NCBI GenBank assembly: GCA_017399185.1
Contig: JAFQEA010000003.1
Location: forward strand, 124,001 to 188,000
Length of the DNA: 64,000 nt
Direction of reading: 5' to 3'
From: Clostridia bacterium
GTDB lineage: Bacteria > Bacillota > Clostridia > Christensenellales > Borkfalkiaceae
Every line of letters starts with the position of its first letter. Within the stretch, counting starts at the first letter, position 1. A model generated the notes under the pieces. The model saw only the letters and a program-made list of their open reading frames with translations. It had not been told where the DNA came from and ran no database searches. Positions 1 to 8,387 of this stretch are shown in pieces. A program made the position numbers and the translations under genes.

Positions 1-100
1 GTCACGCTCGGCAACCGAAGGTGAAGAAATCCCACAAGCTCAACCACGTCGTGAAAGACCTAAATTAGAGCCTGTCAGTGATGACGATTTACCATTCTAA
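1..100 (+). CDS. ssb: Single-stranded DNA-binding protein, C-terminal end (partial)
   Basis: Only the last 32 codons are inside the window; the gene starts upstream. The reading frame ends in the acidic tail SDDDLPF, which is the hallmark C-terminal tip of bacterial SSB. In the family this tip recruits replication and repair proteins. The preceding Gln/Pro/Arg/Glu-rich stretch is the usual flexible linker. rpsR follows 92 bases later, matching the common rpsF-ssb-rpsR operon, so this is very likely the ribosomal-operon ssb copy. The OB-fold domain cannot be judged because it is outside the window. Confidence 0.93.
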   Translation, partial: SRSATEGEEIPQAQPRRERPKLEPVSDDDLPF

Positions 101-192
101 TTATTGCGTGACAACCATATAGCAAGCGTTTTAAGTTGCACAAATCGTGTGTGACTAGTTTGCTGTGACATTAAGTAATTAAGGAGATTATC

Positions 193-435
193 ATGGAAGA
201 AAGAGTAAAAAGGCCTGCTAAAAGACAAGGCAGAAAGAAAGTTTGCCAATTTTGTGTAGAAAAAGCAGAGCATATCGACTACAAAGATTCCGCTAAACTT
301 AGAAAATACGTTACTGAAAAGGGTAAAATCTTACCAAGACGTATGACAGGCGTTTGCGCTAAACACCAAAGAGCGCTTTCTGAAGCTGTTAAAAAAGCAA
401 GAATCGTAGCACTTCTCCCATTCAAGGGTGAATAA
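193..435 (+). CDS. rpsR: 30S ribosomal protein S18
   Basis: The 80-residue product has the length and sequence of ribosomal protein S18, including the [14 protein letters not shown] block near the C-terminus. S18 sits on the platform of the 30S subunit beside S6. It carries CQFC near residue 18 and CAKH further on, so it appears to be the zinc-binding form of S18 rather than the Cys-less paralogue. The start follows AAGGAG with ordinary spacing. It is the last gene of the rpsF-ssb-rpsR operon and is followed at once by a strong terminator. Confidence 0.98.
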   Translation: MEERVKRPAKRQGRKKVCQFCVEKAEHIDYKDSAKLRKYVTEKGKILPRRMTGVCAKHQRALSEAVKKARIVALLPFKGE

Positions 436-443
436 GAAATAAA

Positions 444-478
444 AAAAGATAGCAAGATTTAACTTGCTATCTTTTTTT
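444..478 (+). terminator. Rho-independent terminator after rpsR
   Basis: AAAGATAGCAAG and CTTGCTATCTTT form a perfect stem with an ATTTAA loop, followed by a run of T. It closes the ssb-rpsR operon. Confidence 0.93.
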
Positions 479-512
479 GTTGCACGTTTAAAAGATTAGA
501 ACAAACTCCCCA

Positions 513-538
513 TAGCAAGATTTTACTTGCTGTTTTTT
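513..538 (+). terminator. Second, weaker terminator-like hairpin
   Basis: AGCAAG-ATTTTA-CTTGCT followed by GTTTTTT repeats the core stem of the terminator about 70 bases upstream. It looks like a partial duplication acting as a backup terminator. The rest of the 436-717 gap holds nothing else recognised except a TATAAT-like box at 676-681 ahead of the next gene. Confidence 0.6.
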
Positions 539-717
539 ATGCTTAAAAAGGGTGATTTACCCCAAAAAGCGCTTTAATAGGGCGGCTTGTTGGCGTTAGG
601 GCTTGAGCCTATATATGAAGAATTTTTCACATAACTTTAACACAAGTAACGCACTAAAATCCCGGGTGGTTATGATATAATAAACTTGCCTTTAAGGGCT
701 TTTGGGGGACGTTTTTT

Positions 718-2343
718 GTGGTAGATATTAATAGGGGTAAATACTTTAAAAGGATAAACAGGCTTGCAGCCTGGGCGACGTTTTTAACCACGATTTTACT
801 TTCTGTTTTATGCTTTTCATCCTTTGTTTCTTCAACCGAAAGTGGTAAGCACACCAGGTGGGTTGCAGACTTTGTCAAGGGTATTTTAGGGCAGAATCAA
901 ACAGATACGATATCTTCAATTTCACTTTCTAAATCCAACGCAGACGGGCACAAGTACAACTACGTTGGGGATAAGTGCATTTTAACCGTAAAGCACAGCC
1001 CAAGCACGGCGAAAGCGGGCATATATACTTTTTCATCAAGTGACGAAAGCGTTGCAACGGTCAATCAGGACGGCGTAGTTACCTTTTTGGATAAAGGCAC
1101 GGTTAAAATAACTGCAACGCTAGGAAGCGACAACGCAATACAAAAAACCTTAAGCCTATCGTGCAGCGGCCCTATGCCAACCGAAAAAACTGCGGTTACG
1201 TTAAAATCAACAAGCTTTAAGGTCGGTCAGACCACGGATATTTTACTTGACAGCGGCAAAACGGCGGCATCGGTGGCAAAATATGAAGTGAGCGACCCTT
1301 CGGTCTTGTACCTTTCGGGGAACGCAGTTTGGGCAGAAAGGGAAGGCACCTGTGACCTTAAGGCCGTTTTTGAAGACGGAACAACCACCCACACCCAAAT
1401 CAACGTACTGCCCAATGCAAAGCTTATTGTTCCAACCGCCTACAACACGGTTGAAGATTTAACCTTTATCGCGGGCGAAAAAATGAACTATAAAAACCTT
1501 ATTGACTCTATCGAGCCGGAAGGTGCAAATAAGCTTACCTTTGTTAAATCTTCAGACGAAAGCGTTGTTAAAATCAGCGGTCAAACCCTGATATTTGAAG
1601 GTGTAGGCCAGGCGGATATCACGCTTGTTTCTGCGGTGTGCCCAAGCATGAGCAAAACATTTACGGTTACCGTTGAAAAAGAAGCCCCAACAAGTCTGAC
1701 TATTGATATGAACGATTACGTGCTTGTCAACAGCAAAGCGGCTTTAAAGGCAAGTCACGACCCTGTTGCTTACGCGACCGACGTAGAGTGGAGTGTGGTT
1801 AAGGGTAACGCAATTATTACCGATGACGGAAACCTTATGACCTATTTCTTTGGTGACGTCACAATCGGCGCAAGAAGCACCTTAAACCCAGAGCTTTACG
1901 TTGAAAAAACAATAAAAGTAAAGCTTTACACAAGCTTTTATATGTTTGTGCGTAAAATTTTAGGGCATTTTTCCCTGTTTGCCGTTCTTGGCTTTGGGCT
2001 TATGGCAACGTCGGTTTTCCTTACAAAGCCGCGCCGTCTTGGCGTTGCGCTTTGTCCGGGGTTAGGCTTTTTGGCCGCGGCGTTTTGTGAGCTGTTCCAA
2101 TCCTTCGTCCCGGGCAGGTACTTTGCTATTTCGGATATCTGCGTAAATTTTGCAGGCACGGTGGTGGGCATGATAGCCTTCCTTGTTGTTGCGGCACTCA
2201 TTTTACTTATTTGGCGCATAATCAATAAAGAAAGCTTTGCTACATTTATGCAAGCTTTTAATAAGGTTTCAATAATTACGGTATTTTTTAAAAGCGTTGA
2301 AATTGAAAACGCAACTGTTACTGGCGAAGTGGGGGAAACTTAA
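718..2343 (+). CDS. VanZ-like membrane protein with inserted Ig-like domains
   Basis: The 541-residue product starts with a transmembrane segment (about residues 15-38) and ends with several hydrophobic helices (about 405-505). The C-terminal part has the VanZ pattern: KILGHFSLFAVLGFG, then CELFQSFVPGRYFAISDICVN and FAGTVVG. VanZ itself confers low-level teicoplanin resistance; most VanZ-like proteins are uncharacterised. Between the first helix and the rest lie about 340 residues of bacterial Ig-like (Big_2-type) repeats with SSDESVATVNQDGVVTF and similar phrases, presumably outside the membrane. VanZ proteins are usually 150-200 residues, so the insertion is the unusual part. The GTG start follows GGGGGAC; no better upstream start is in frame. 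It is transcribed alone and ends at its own terminator. The ligand of the outer domains is unknown. Confidence 0.8.
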   Translation: MVDINRGKYFKRINRLAAWATFLTTILLSVLCFSSFVSSTESGKHTRWVADFVKGILGQNQTDTISSISLSKSNADGHKYNYVGDKCILTVKHSPSTAKAGIYTFSSSDESVATVNQDGVVTFLDKGTVKITATLGSDNAIQKTLSLSCSGPMPTEKTAVTLKSTSFKVGQTTDILLDSGKTAASVAKYEVSDPSVLYLSGNAVWAEREGTCDLKAVFEDGTTTHTQINVLPNAKLIVPTAYNTVEDLTFIAGEKMNYKNLIDSIEPEGANKLTFVKSSDESVVKISGQTLIFEGVGQADITLVSAVCPSMSKTFTVTVEKEAPTSLTIDMNDYVLVNSKAALKASHDPVAYATDVEWSVVKGNAIITDDGNLMTYFFGDVTIGARSTLNPELYVEKTIKVKLYTSFYMFVRKILGHFSLFAVLGFGLMATSVFLTKPRRLGVALCPGLGFLAAAFCELFQSFVPGRYFAISDICVNFAGTVVGMIAFLVVAALILLIWRIINKESFATFMQAFNKVSIITVFFKSVEIENATVTGEVGET

Positions 2344-2358
2344 CTTCACTTTGTGAAT

Positions 2359-2390
2359 AAAACGACGGTAAATTAAGCTTGCCGTCGTTT
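2359..2390 (+). terminator. Terminator after the VanZ-like gene
   Basis: AAACGACGGTAA pairs with TTGCCGTCGTTT (one G-T pair), followed by a T-rich stretch. Confidence 0.8.
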
Positions 2391-2446
2391 ATTATTTATT
2401 AAGTGATAAAAACTTTATTAAATTGCCGTTTTTCTGCAAAATTTTG

Positions 2447-2475
2447 TTGTAAGTTTATCTGACATAATGTATTAT
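2447..2475 (+). promoter_or_regulatory. Promoter for a leaderless kinase mRNA
   Basis: TTGTAA at 2447-2452 and TATTAT at 2470-2475 are 17 bases apart. The ATG at 2482 lies 6 bases after the -10 box, so transcription should start at the start codon. No ribosome binding site is present. Confidence 0.65.
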
Positions 2476-2481
2476 ATTATT

Positions 2482-3024
2482 ATGAAAAAGGTGATTTTAC
2501 TGGGCGGGGTGCTTGCGGCAGGCAAGTCAACCTACGCGCAGATTTTAAAGGAAAAATTCAATATAACCACCATTACAAAGGATAGACTGAAGGAAATTTT
2601 AGGCGATAATATTTATGCCGAAAACAGGGCGCAAAATAAAGCGCTGTCGTCAGCGTGCTTTGACATTTTTAAGTATTTAATAAAGCAAAGCACCTGCAAT
2701 TTGCTTTTTGAATGTAATTTTAAGCCGCATGAGCTTGTTTTATTAAAAGCCTTGTGCAATGAAAACGGCTATAAGGTGCTATCAATCGTGTGCGATGCTG
2801 ATAACGAAATTTTACATAAGCGCTTTATAAAAAGGTTAGGGGATAACCGCCATTACGTGCATAAATCGCAAGATTTTACCGACATAAACGATTTTATACC
2901 CGTTCTTGATGAGCTACGCTCCGCCCCATATTTTGGGCAGATAATAAGGGTTAACTGCAATGATTTTACCTACCAGAAGGACCAAGCTTTGCTTGACGGG
3001 ATTGAACAATTTTTAAACGATTAA
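2482..3024 (+). CDS. P-loop ATPase/kinase of the AAA_33 (zeta-toxin-like) type
   Basis: The 180-residue product begins MKKVILLGG and has a Walker A loop GGVLAAGKST at the extreme N-terminus, followed by ITKDRLKEIL as in small nucleotide and metabolite kinases of the AAA_33/zeta-toxin superfamily. A later RFIKRLGDNRHY segment fits the lid arginine region. The substrate cannot be told from sequence. An in-frame ATG at 2467 exists, but ATG 2482 is preferred because it coincides with the predicted transcription start and with the usual kinase N-terminus. The acetyltransferase gene follows after 12 bases and is probably co-transcribed. There is no neighbouring antitoxin-like gene, so a toxin role is not supported. 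Confidence 0.75.
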   Translation: MKKVILLGGVLAAGKSTYAQILKEKFNITTITKDRLKEILGDNIYAENRAQNKALSSACFDIFKYLIKQSTCNLLFECNFKPHELVLLKALCNENGYKVLSIVCDADNEILHKRFIKRLGDNRHYVHKSQDFTDINDFIPVLDELRSAPYFGQIIRVNCNDFTYQKDQALLDGIEQFLND

Positions 3025-3036
3025 GGAAGATTAATT

Positions 3037-3474
3037 ATGGAAATCAAATTTTTAGAAGCAAAAGATATATACCTTTTACGCCGTGACGTTTTGCGCCCCG
3101 GCATGAAGGAATTTACCGACGTAATGTTTAAGGAAGACGCTGACCCGACAGGCTTTAACCTTGGTATTGAATCAGACGGCAGGGTTATTGCGTGCATAAC
3201 GGCGTTTAAATCTTCAAACCCGGATATTGATAAAAAGGTGCAATATCGCTTGCGCGCACTCAGCGTTGATGAAAAATTCCGTCACAAAGGCTTGGCGACA
3301 AGGCTTATTGAACGCGCCATTAAGGAATGTATATCCCGTGGGGCTGAAGCTATTTGGTTTACCGCCCGCGTACATTTGATTAATTTTTATAACAAATTTG
3401 GTTTTAAAGAATACGGCGAACACTTTTTGATACCTAATTCCTGCATGCACGTAAAAATGCATAAGATAATTTAG
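3037..3474 (+). CDS. GNAT-family N-acetyltransferase
   Basis: The 145-residue product has the GNAT acetyl-CoA motif: RALSVDEKFRHKGLATRLIERA (the RHKGLA loop binds the pyrophosphate of CoA), then the typical strand-helix WFTARVHLINFYNKFGFKEYGEHF. The closing PNSCMHVKMHK resembles the PHxxM ending of the ElaA/GNAT subgroup. The acceptor substrate is unknown. The start follows AAGGAAG, 12 bases after the kinase gene, suggesting a two-gene unit with a leaderless first gene. Confidence 0.85.
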   Translation: MEIKFLEAKDIYLLRRDVLRPGMKEFTDVMFKEDADPTGFNLGIESDGRVIACITAFKSSNPDIDKKVQYRLRALSVDEKFRHKGLATRLIERAIKECISRGAEAIWFTARVHLINFYNKFGFKEYGEHFLIPNSCMHVKMHKII

Positions 3475-3496
3475 CATATAAACGCATAGTTTTTAA

Positions 3497-3534
3497 AAAA
3501 ACCCGCTATAAGTTGATTAGCGTGGTTTTTTTTA
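3497..3534 (+). terminator. Terminator carrying a copy of the dispersed CTATARG motif
   Basis: AAACC-GCTA and TAGC-GGTTT pair around ATAAGTTGAT, followed by TTTTTTT. The interior CGCTATAAGTTGATTAGCG (3504-3522) is a diverged copy of the window-wide repeat. The 200 bases after it (3535-3734) are AT-rich and hold nothing recognised. Confidence 0.75.
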
Positions 3535-3734
3535 TTAAAAAGTAAAAGTTTTAATATATCTAAAAAATCTATCTGTGACGTCATAAAGAAAACCGTTTTA
3601 TGTTATAAAAAATGAATAAATATAAAAAGTCCTTCATAAAATAAGTAAAGGTAATCGTGATTTTTCCGCATTATATGGGCGTTTTTGGAATTGTGTTTTT
3701 TTTGTGAAATGGATAAAAATTTTTAAAAAGGGTA

Positions 3735-3763
3735 TTGACAAGGTATTATGCGTATGCTACAAT
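3735..3763 (+). promoter_or_regulatory. Promoter of the pectinesterase-like gene
   Basis: TTGACA at 3735-3740 and TACAAT at 3758-3763 are exactly 17 bases apart, with a TG-type extended -10. It predicts a leader of about 215 bases before the ATG at 3986. Confidence 0.85.
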
Positions 3764-3772
3764 GAAAAAGTA

Positions 3773-3880
3773 AATAGGCATTTTGGTGCTGAATTTATAT
3801 TGACAATAATGTTAGCAAAAGGGGGTACCCCTTTTGCGTTTGAGTTCCTCAAACGCAGTAAACATTAATTGCAAAAATAG
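3773..3880 (+). ncRNA. Candidate structured leader RNA, copy 1
   Basis: From 5' to 3' the leader has AATAGGCAT (3773-3781), a 7-bp outer stem TAATGTT (3807-3813) with AACATTA (3861-3867), and inside it two adjacent hairpins. Hairpin 1 (3815-3837) has arms GCAAAAGGGG and CCCCTTTTGC around GTA. Hairpin 2 (3836-3856) has arms GCGTTTGAG and CTCAAACGC around TTC. ATTGCAAAAATAG follows. The same order of elements, with different stem bases, precedes the pectin methylesterase gene at 45409. No poly-T follows the hairpins, so this is not a simple terminator. It is either a cis-regulatory RNA or a mobile palindromic repeat; no known riboswitch consensus was recognised. Confidence 0.55.
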
Positions 3881-3941
3881 TTTAGTACTCTGTGTTTATT
3901 GGTTACTTTGTGTGTGCTAACAAAGTTTGAAATTTGATGAT

Positions 3942-3980
3942 AAGGAGGAGTTAAATTATCAGCACAGATAATTTAGGAAG
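3942..3980 (+). promoter_or_regulatory. Two Shine-Dalgarno sites separated by a hairpin
   Basis: A near-perfect SD, AAGGAGGAG (3942-3950), lies 35 bases upstream of the ATG, too far for normal use. A perfect hairpin AAATTATC-AGCACA-GATAATTT (3953-3974) follows, then a weaker SD AGGAAG (3975-3980) at usable distance. The strong SD has no in-frame ATG, GTG or TTG of its own, so the hairpin may bring it close to the start, or it may be a ribosome standby site. Confidence 0.5.
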
Positions 3981-3985
3981 CAAGC

Positions 3986-6730
3986 ATGAAGAAATTTTTA
4001 AAATTTATCGTTTTTGGACTTCTGTTACTGAGTCTTTTAGTTGGTATGGTTGCTTGTAAGGGCCCAGTTAATACCCCACAGGATAGCGGTGGCTCGGATT
4101 CACCAGTAGAATCACCGGTTGACCCACCAGTAGATCCACCAGTAGATCCACCAGTTGACCCACCGGTAGATCCACCAGTTGATCCACCAGTTGATCCACC
4201 AGTTGATCCACCAGTTGAAGAACCAAAGCAATTCCCGGTAGTATTGGCTGAAGATGGTTTATCATTTACCTATGGATTTGAGGGTGAAGAAGTAACGGTT
4301 GAAATCAACCAAAAGTCAATTTACCTTGACGGCAGATTATCAGACGAAGACGTTGCTAAATTCCCTAACGTTTACAACACGTTTAACGCAGCGATTGAAG
4401 CTGCAATCGACGGCACGGAAGAAGAACCAATGAAGATGTATATTGCACCATACGTTTATTGGATTCACGATCCTGCAAGCGAATCAACAACTTCGGCTTA
4501 CGGTATCACCAAATCATGTGCTAACTTACATATGATTGGTTTAACCGATAATCCTGAAAACGTAGTTATCGCAGGTAACTACGGCCACGATGAAGGTTAC
4601 CAAGGCGGCAACTGGACAATGTTTAACTTCTCCGGTAACGGCTTAACCTTAAAGAACATCAGATTTGGTGGTTATTGTAATATTGATTTGGAATACCCAT
4701 TAGATCCAAGCTTAAATTATCCAAAGAGAACTTCAAACATCACACAATGCCAAATCGGTTCATATAACGGTGATAAATTATACGCAGAAAACTGCGACTT
4801 TATTTCACGTTTAAATATGATGCCGTTCATTAGCTCAAGACGTGCATTATACGTAAACTGCCACATGGAATCCACCGATGACGCTTTAAACGGCTCATCA
4901 CAAGCTGTATATTTAGGCTGCGATTTAGAATTCTATAGCTCAAAGCCTTGGGGCGGCTCATCAGGCGTTACCTTATTAGACTGCGATATGACAATTTGTC
5001 ATATCAACACAGGCGACGCTGTAAGCCAATACCTTTCTAAAGGCGCTGGCAGATTCAACGTAATCGACTCCAGATTCCACCACGAATATACTGCACCTGT
5101 ATATATTGGTTTCTCTGATATCTTATCAGATACCTTCAGGGCATACTATTCAAACGTAACCGTTAACGGTGAAAAGGTTGATTTTTCTCACAACGGCGCA
5201 CAAGCTGGCAAGGGTGTTGACATTACCGGTACGGAATTCTTAAAGGCATACAAGTTAGTAGACGCTGAAGGCAACGTTGTTTATAACGTTTACAACTTAT
5301 TAAGGGGCAACGATGGTTGGGACCCATTAGGTCAAAAGGAATTAGTTGAATCATTAAACGGTCAAGACGTTCCTACAAATATCTCTGCAAGAGCATCAGC
5401 TTCTACTATCGAATCAGGTAAAGATGGCTCTGTTGCTACAATTACAGCAAGCGTTTCAGGCCCACAAGGTTCAGGATATGAACAAGGCGTTCAATTTATC
5501 GTTGCTGAAGAAGACAAAGCATACGTTCAATTAACCGCTGGTGAAGACGGTAAGAGCGCAACCGTTATCGGTACAAACAATGATGAAATCTCAAGAAAGG
5601 TTATCATCAGGGTTGTATCTACTTACGGCCACGAAGGTGCAGTAGCAATCACCGTTACACCTTCAATGTTAGAAGCACCTGAATTTATCACACAACCAAC
5701 AATTACTCAAAATGCAGACGGCACAGCTTCTGTTGCTTACGAATTAGCATTAGAAGGCAGAGAAGATTTATCTGAAGTTATCTGGTCTGTATCCGACAAC
5801 GCTGACGGTAGCGACGCTATTCAAATCGCAATCGGCAGAGACGAACCGTTAAAGACCATTGCTTTATCAAAGGCTTACGACGGCAAGTACTTGGTTGTTT
5901 CAATCAGACCTAAACATATCCGTTCACCTTACGGCGAAGCAGTAGTTGTTGTAGCAGCTAACCCAGTAACTTCTGCAGAAATGGCAATTCCTGCTGAAAT
6001 GAACCTTAACTTAGCTACGTTACCAACGGGTGATCAACGCTTAGTTATCCCGGGCTTTATCACAATCGACAACTACAAACCAGCTGATACCACTAAAGGC
6101 TATATTCCATTAGACGGTACTGAAGTTGATGAAACCTTCTACAGCAAGAATACTGCTGAAGCAAACGCTTACCGTTACGGTACAGGTGGTAAGAACGGCT
6201 TCTTGAATTACACAGGTATTTACCAAGGCAGTAAATATGCAAGAATCATGTACACCGCTCTTGAAAAAGAATATACCGACATGAGCTTGGAAATCAAGGT
6301 TGCCCCAGGTAAGACTGCTGGTCAAGGCTTCGGTTCAGCTAACCAATATATGGACGTATTGATTAAATGGGATTCTGTAAGTGCAACAGGCTACGGCGTA
6401 CGTATCTGGCGTAATACAGGCGATTCTTGTAAGGTTGCTTTAGTTGAATGGCGCGAAGGCAAACAAAAAATCCTTAACGAAGCTGTTGTAACTTCTGCAT
6501 ACTTAACAGAATGTACTATTAAGGTTTGGACTGCTGAAGGTAAGCTCCACGCTACCTTAAGTACTACTGCAAAACAGTCTGCATCTGCTGAAGCTAACGG
6601 CTATGCACATTCAATCGATATGTCAGTTGAAATCGCAGGCAACGCATTTGGCGGCTGGGCAATCCAACACGCAGGTACTGTTGGCGATAACGTAACTTAT
6701 ATCGGCAGCATTAAGGCAGAATGGAAATAA
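3986..6730 (+). CDS. Secreted pectinesterase-like beta-helix lipoprotein
   Basis: The 914-residue product has a signal peptide ending in the lipobox LVGMVAC (Cys 24), so it should be lipid-anchored outside the cell. A Pro/Asp linker of PVDPPVDP repeats (about residues 40-75, from a 12-base tandem repeat) follows. Residues about 90-420 look like a right-handed beta-helix related to pectin methylesterase (CE8): CHMESTDDALNGSSQAVYLGC aligns with the family's C-I-x-G-T-V-D-F-I-F-G-x-A block, D298 or D299 matching the catalytic Asp, and KPWGG stands where RPWG is expected. These motifs are degenerate, so activity is uncertain; a pectate-lyase-like role is possible. Ig-like segments (about 460-660) and a C-terminal jelly-roll-like region (about 690-914) follow. 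Codon choice resembles that of the ribosomal protein genes. Confidence 0.75.
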   Translation: MKKFLKFIVFGLLLLSLLVGMVACKGPVNTPQDSGGSDSPVESPVDPPVDPPVDPPVDPPVDPPVDPPVDPPVDPPVEEPKQFPVVLAEDGLSFTYGFEGEEVTVEINQKSIYLDGRLSDEDVAKFPNVYNTFNAAIEAAIDGTEEEPMKMYIAPYVYWIHDPASESTTSAYGITKSCANLHMIGLTDNPENVVIAGNYGHDEGYQGGNWTMFNFSGNGLTLKNIRFGGYCNIDLEYPLDPSLNYPKRTSNITQCQIGSYNGDKLYAENCDFISRLNMMPFISSRRALYVNCHMESTDDALNGSSQAVYLGCDLEFYSSKPWGGSSGVTLLDCDMTICHINTGDAVSQYLSKGAGRFNVIDSRFHHEYTAPVYIGFSDILSDTFRAYYSNVTVNGEKVDFSHNGAQAGKGVDITGTEFLKAYKLVDAEGNVVYNVYNLLRGNDGWDPLGQKELVESLNGQDVPTNISARASASTIESGKDGSVATITASVSGPQGSGYEQGVQFIVAEEDKAYVQLTAGEDGKSATVIGTNNDEISRKVIIRVVSTYGHEGAVAITVTPSMLEAPEFITQPTITQNADGTASVAYELALEGREDLSEVIWSVSDNADGSDAIQIAIGRDEPLKTIALSKAYDGKYLVVSIRPKHIRSPYGEAVVVVAANPVTSAEMAIPAEMNLNLATLPTGDQRLVIPGFITIDNYKPADTTKGYIPLDGTEVDETFYSKNTAEANAYRYGTGGKNGFLNYTGIYQGSKYARIMYTALEKEYTDMSLEIKVAPGKTAGQGFGSANQYMDVLIKWDSVSATGYGVRIWRNTGDSCKVALVEWREGKQKILNEAVVTSAYLTECTIKVWTAEGKLHATLSTTAKQSASAEANGYAHSIDMSVEIAGNAFGGWAIQHAGTVGDNVTYIGSIKAEWK

Positions 6731-6810
6731 TCCGCATTGGTTTTTATCCCCAACTTAAAATATAAAATTTTTATTCCAAGGATTTTCCGGAATAAATAAA
6801 GCTAACAGAT

Positions 6811-6840
6811 TAGGATTACGGGTTTCCGTAATCCTTTTCT
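6811..6840 (+). terminator. Terminator after the pectinesterase-like gene
   Basis: AGGATTACGG and CCGTAATCCT pair around a GTTT loop, followed by TTTCTT. Confidence 0.85.
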
Positions 6841-6845
6841 TGTAC

Positions 6846-6886
6846 AGCAAAAACCGTGCTATAGGTCGATTAACGGGGTGTTTTGC
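6846..6886 (+). repeat. Hairpin built around the dispersed motif
   Basis: AGCAAAAACCGT and the reverse-complementary ACGGGGTGTTTTGCT flank GCTATAGGTCGATTA (dispersed motif, 6858-6872). It sits just behind the terminator of the upstream gene and probably acts as a second terminator. The rest of the 6731-7049 gap holds only the promoter of the next gene. Confidence 0.6.
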
Positions 6887-6972
6887 TTTAAAATGCCGAT
6901 AAATTAATTTGGTTTTAAAGCGCATAAATATTTTTTTTTGTAGCCGCAATTATACTTAATAAAAGCTTTTGC

Positions 6973-7001
6973 TTGACAAAAGTTTTGTATGGCGGTAAAA
7001 T
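6973..7001 (+). promoter_or_regulatory. Promoter of the DUF6273 lipoprotein gene
   Basis: TTGACA at 6973-6978 and TAAAAT at 6996-7001 are 17 bases apart, giving a leader of about 40 bases. Confidence 0.8.
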
Positions 7002-7049
7002 CTATTTATAAAAATGGGAGCATATCGGCGACAGCGCTGACAGATTTCT

Positions 7050-8387
7050 ATGTTTAAAAAAATACTTTGCTTGATAATTATAGCTGCTACAATGCTTACC
7101 CTTGTTGCGTGTGAAGACAATCCTAACGCACAGGGCTGCGCGCACACGCTTGCCGACTGGGAAGTCGTGCTTGAGCCAACCTGTGCAGCTGAAGGCACAC
7201 GCCTGCGCAAATGCACAACTTGCTTTGCCACGGTTGTCGTTGAGCCTATCGAAAGGCTTGCCCACACCGACCTAGACCAAAACTGCTTGTGTGACGGCTG
7301 TGGCCAAAAAACGCACAGCTTTGTTGATAGCGTATGCGAATTTTGCGGTACAAAGCCGTCTGATATCTACGTTTTTGAAGACGTTGACGGCTCAACCGAT
7401 ATATCAACGGGCGACTATATTTATCTTGGTGAATACCCATCAACCCTTGTCACCGATACAGGTCTTCAAAAAAGCCTGCTTTCACAAACGAAAGGCTATC
7501 CGTCGCTTGAAAACTTCAAGGGCTGGACCGATTACGGCTATTACGTTTCCCAAAAGCAAAAAACCTTTATGTGGTACGTTGACGCTACATTAAGCCTTGA
7601 CGGGCAAGTGAAAAAATACCGCGGCGTTTACTTTATTGAGTACCGCCCCGTTTATACTGCTTGCGGCACGAGTGCCGAAACAACCCATCAGGACGATAAC
7701 GGCTATACCTTAAAAACCCTTTATTGGTTTGAATACACGCCAATCAAGTGGAAGGTTTTAGAAAGCCAAAACGGCACGGCAATGCTTTTATCCGAACAAA
7801 TTATTGACAGCCAGACCTTTAACTACACAATCGAGCCGCGCCAGATTGACGGCACGTGGTATTATACTTCAAACTACGCCCAATCTTCAATCAGAAAATG
7901 GCTCAACAAAGATTTTTACAACCTTGCTTTCAGCTTGGAAGAAAGCTTGATTTTACAAACTGTAACCGTTGATAACAGCGCGCGCAGTACAAACCCTTAC
8001 GATAACCCAACCTATTTTAACAACGGCAAGAACCCTTACGCAGCAAAAAACACGCAGGATAAGGTGTTTATGCTGTCAAGAAGCCAGGCCACAAACCCAA
8101 GCTACGGCTTTGGCGCAATGCAGGAAGCCGACCCGGCACGCCTGAAAACAGGCACAGATTACGCTAAAGCACAGGGCTTATACGTTTACATGGGCGATAA
8201 CAAGGCATACTACGGCACAAGCCATTGGTGGTTGCGCTCTGCCCACCACGATTATTCAAGCTGCGTTGCCCTTGTCAATAGCGAAGAAACTAAAAACGGC
8301 GGATATTTAGCGGGTATTGCAGACAAATATTATTACACGCACAATACAAACATTGGCGTAGTACCTGCAATAGTTATAGGTGTTTAA
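7050..8387 (+). CDS. DUF6273-domain lipoprotein with Cys-rich repeat
   Basis: The 445-residue product has a signal peptide with lipobox TLVAC (Cys 21), so it is predicted to be exported and lipid-anchored. Residues about 29-110 carry a Cys/His-rich segment (CAHTLADWEVVLEPTCAAEG, KCTTCF, CDGCG, CEFCG) of the kind seen at the N-terminus of many clostridial cell-surface proteins. Residues about 120-445 match the DUF6273 pattern: an IKWKVLE strand, MLLSEQIID, IRKWLNKDFYNLAFS, DKVFMLS, SHWWLRSA and a closing GVVPAIVIGV. The molecular function of DUF6273 is not known; it often occurs on surface proteins. The gene has its own promoter, and its stop codon touches the TTG start of the HNH gene. Confidence 0.8.
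   Translation: MFKKILCLIIIAATMLTLVACEDNPNAQGCAHTLADWEVVLEPTCAAEGTRLRKCTTCFATVVVEPIERLAHTDLDQNCLCDGCGQKTHSFVDSVCEFCGTKPSDIYVFEDVDGSTDISTGDYIYLGEYPSTLVTDTGLQKSLLSQTKGYPSLENFKGWTDYGYYVSQKQKTFMWYVDATLSLDGQVKKYRGVYFIEYRPVYTACGTSAETTHQDDNGYTLKTLYWFEYTPIKWKVLESQNGTAMLLSEQIIDSQTFNYTIEPRQIDGTWYYTSNYAQSSIRKWLNKDFYNLAFSLEESLILQTVTVDNSARSTNPYDNPTYFNNGKNPYAAKNTQDKVFMLSRSQATNPSYGFGAMQEADPARLKTGTDYAKAQGLYVYMGDNKAYYGTSHWWLRSAHHDYSSCVALVNSEETKNGGYLAGIADKYYYTHNTNIGVVPAIVIGV

Noticed and set aside
2482..3474. Zeta toxin/antitoxin or GNAT toxin pair
   Set aside because: The P-loop kinase and the acetyltransferase lack a small antitoxin gene, and the acetyltransferase resembles ordinary metabolic GNATs.
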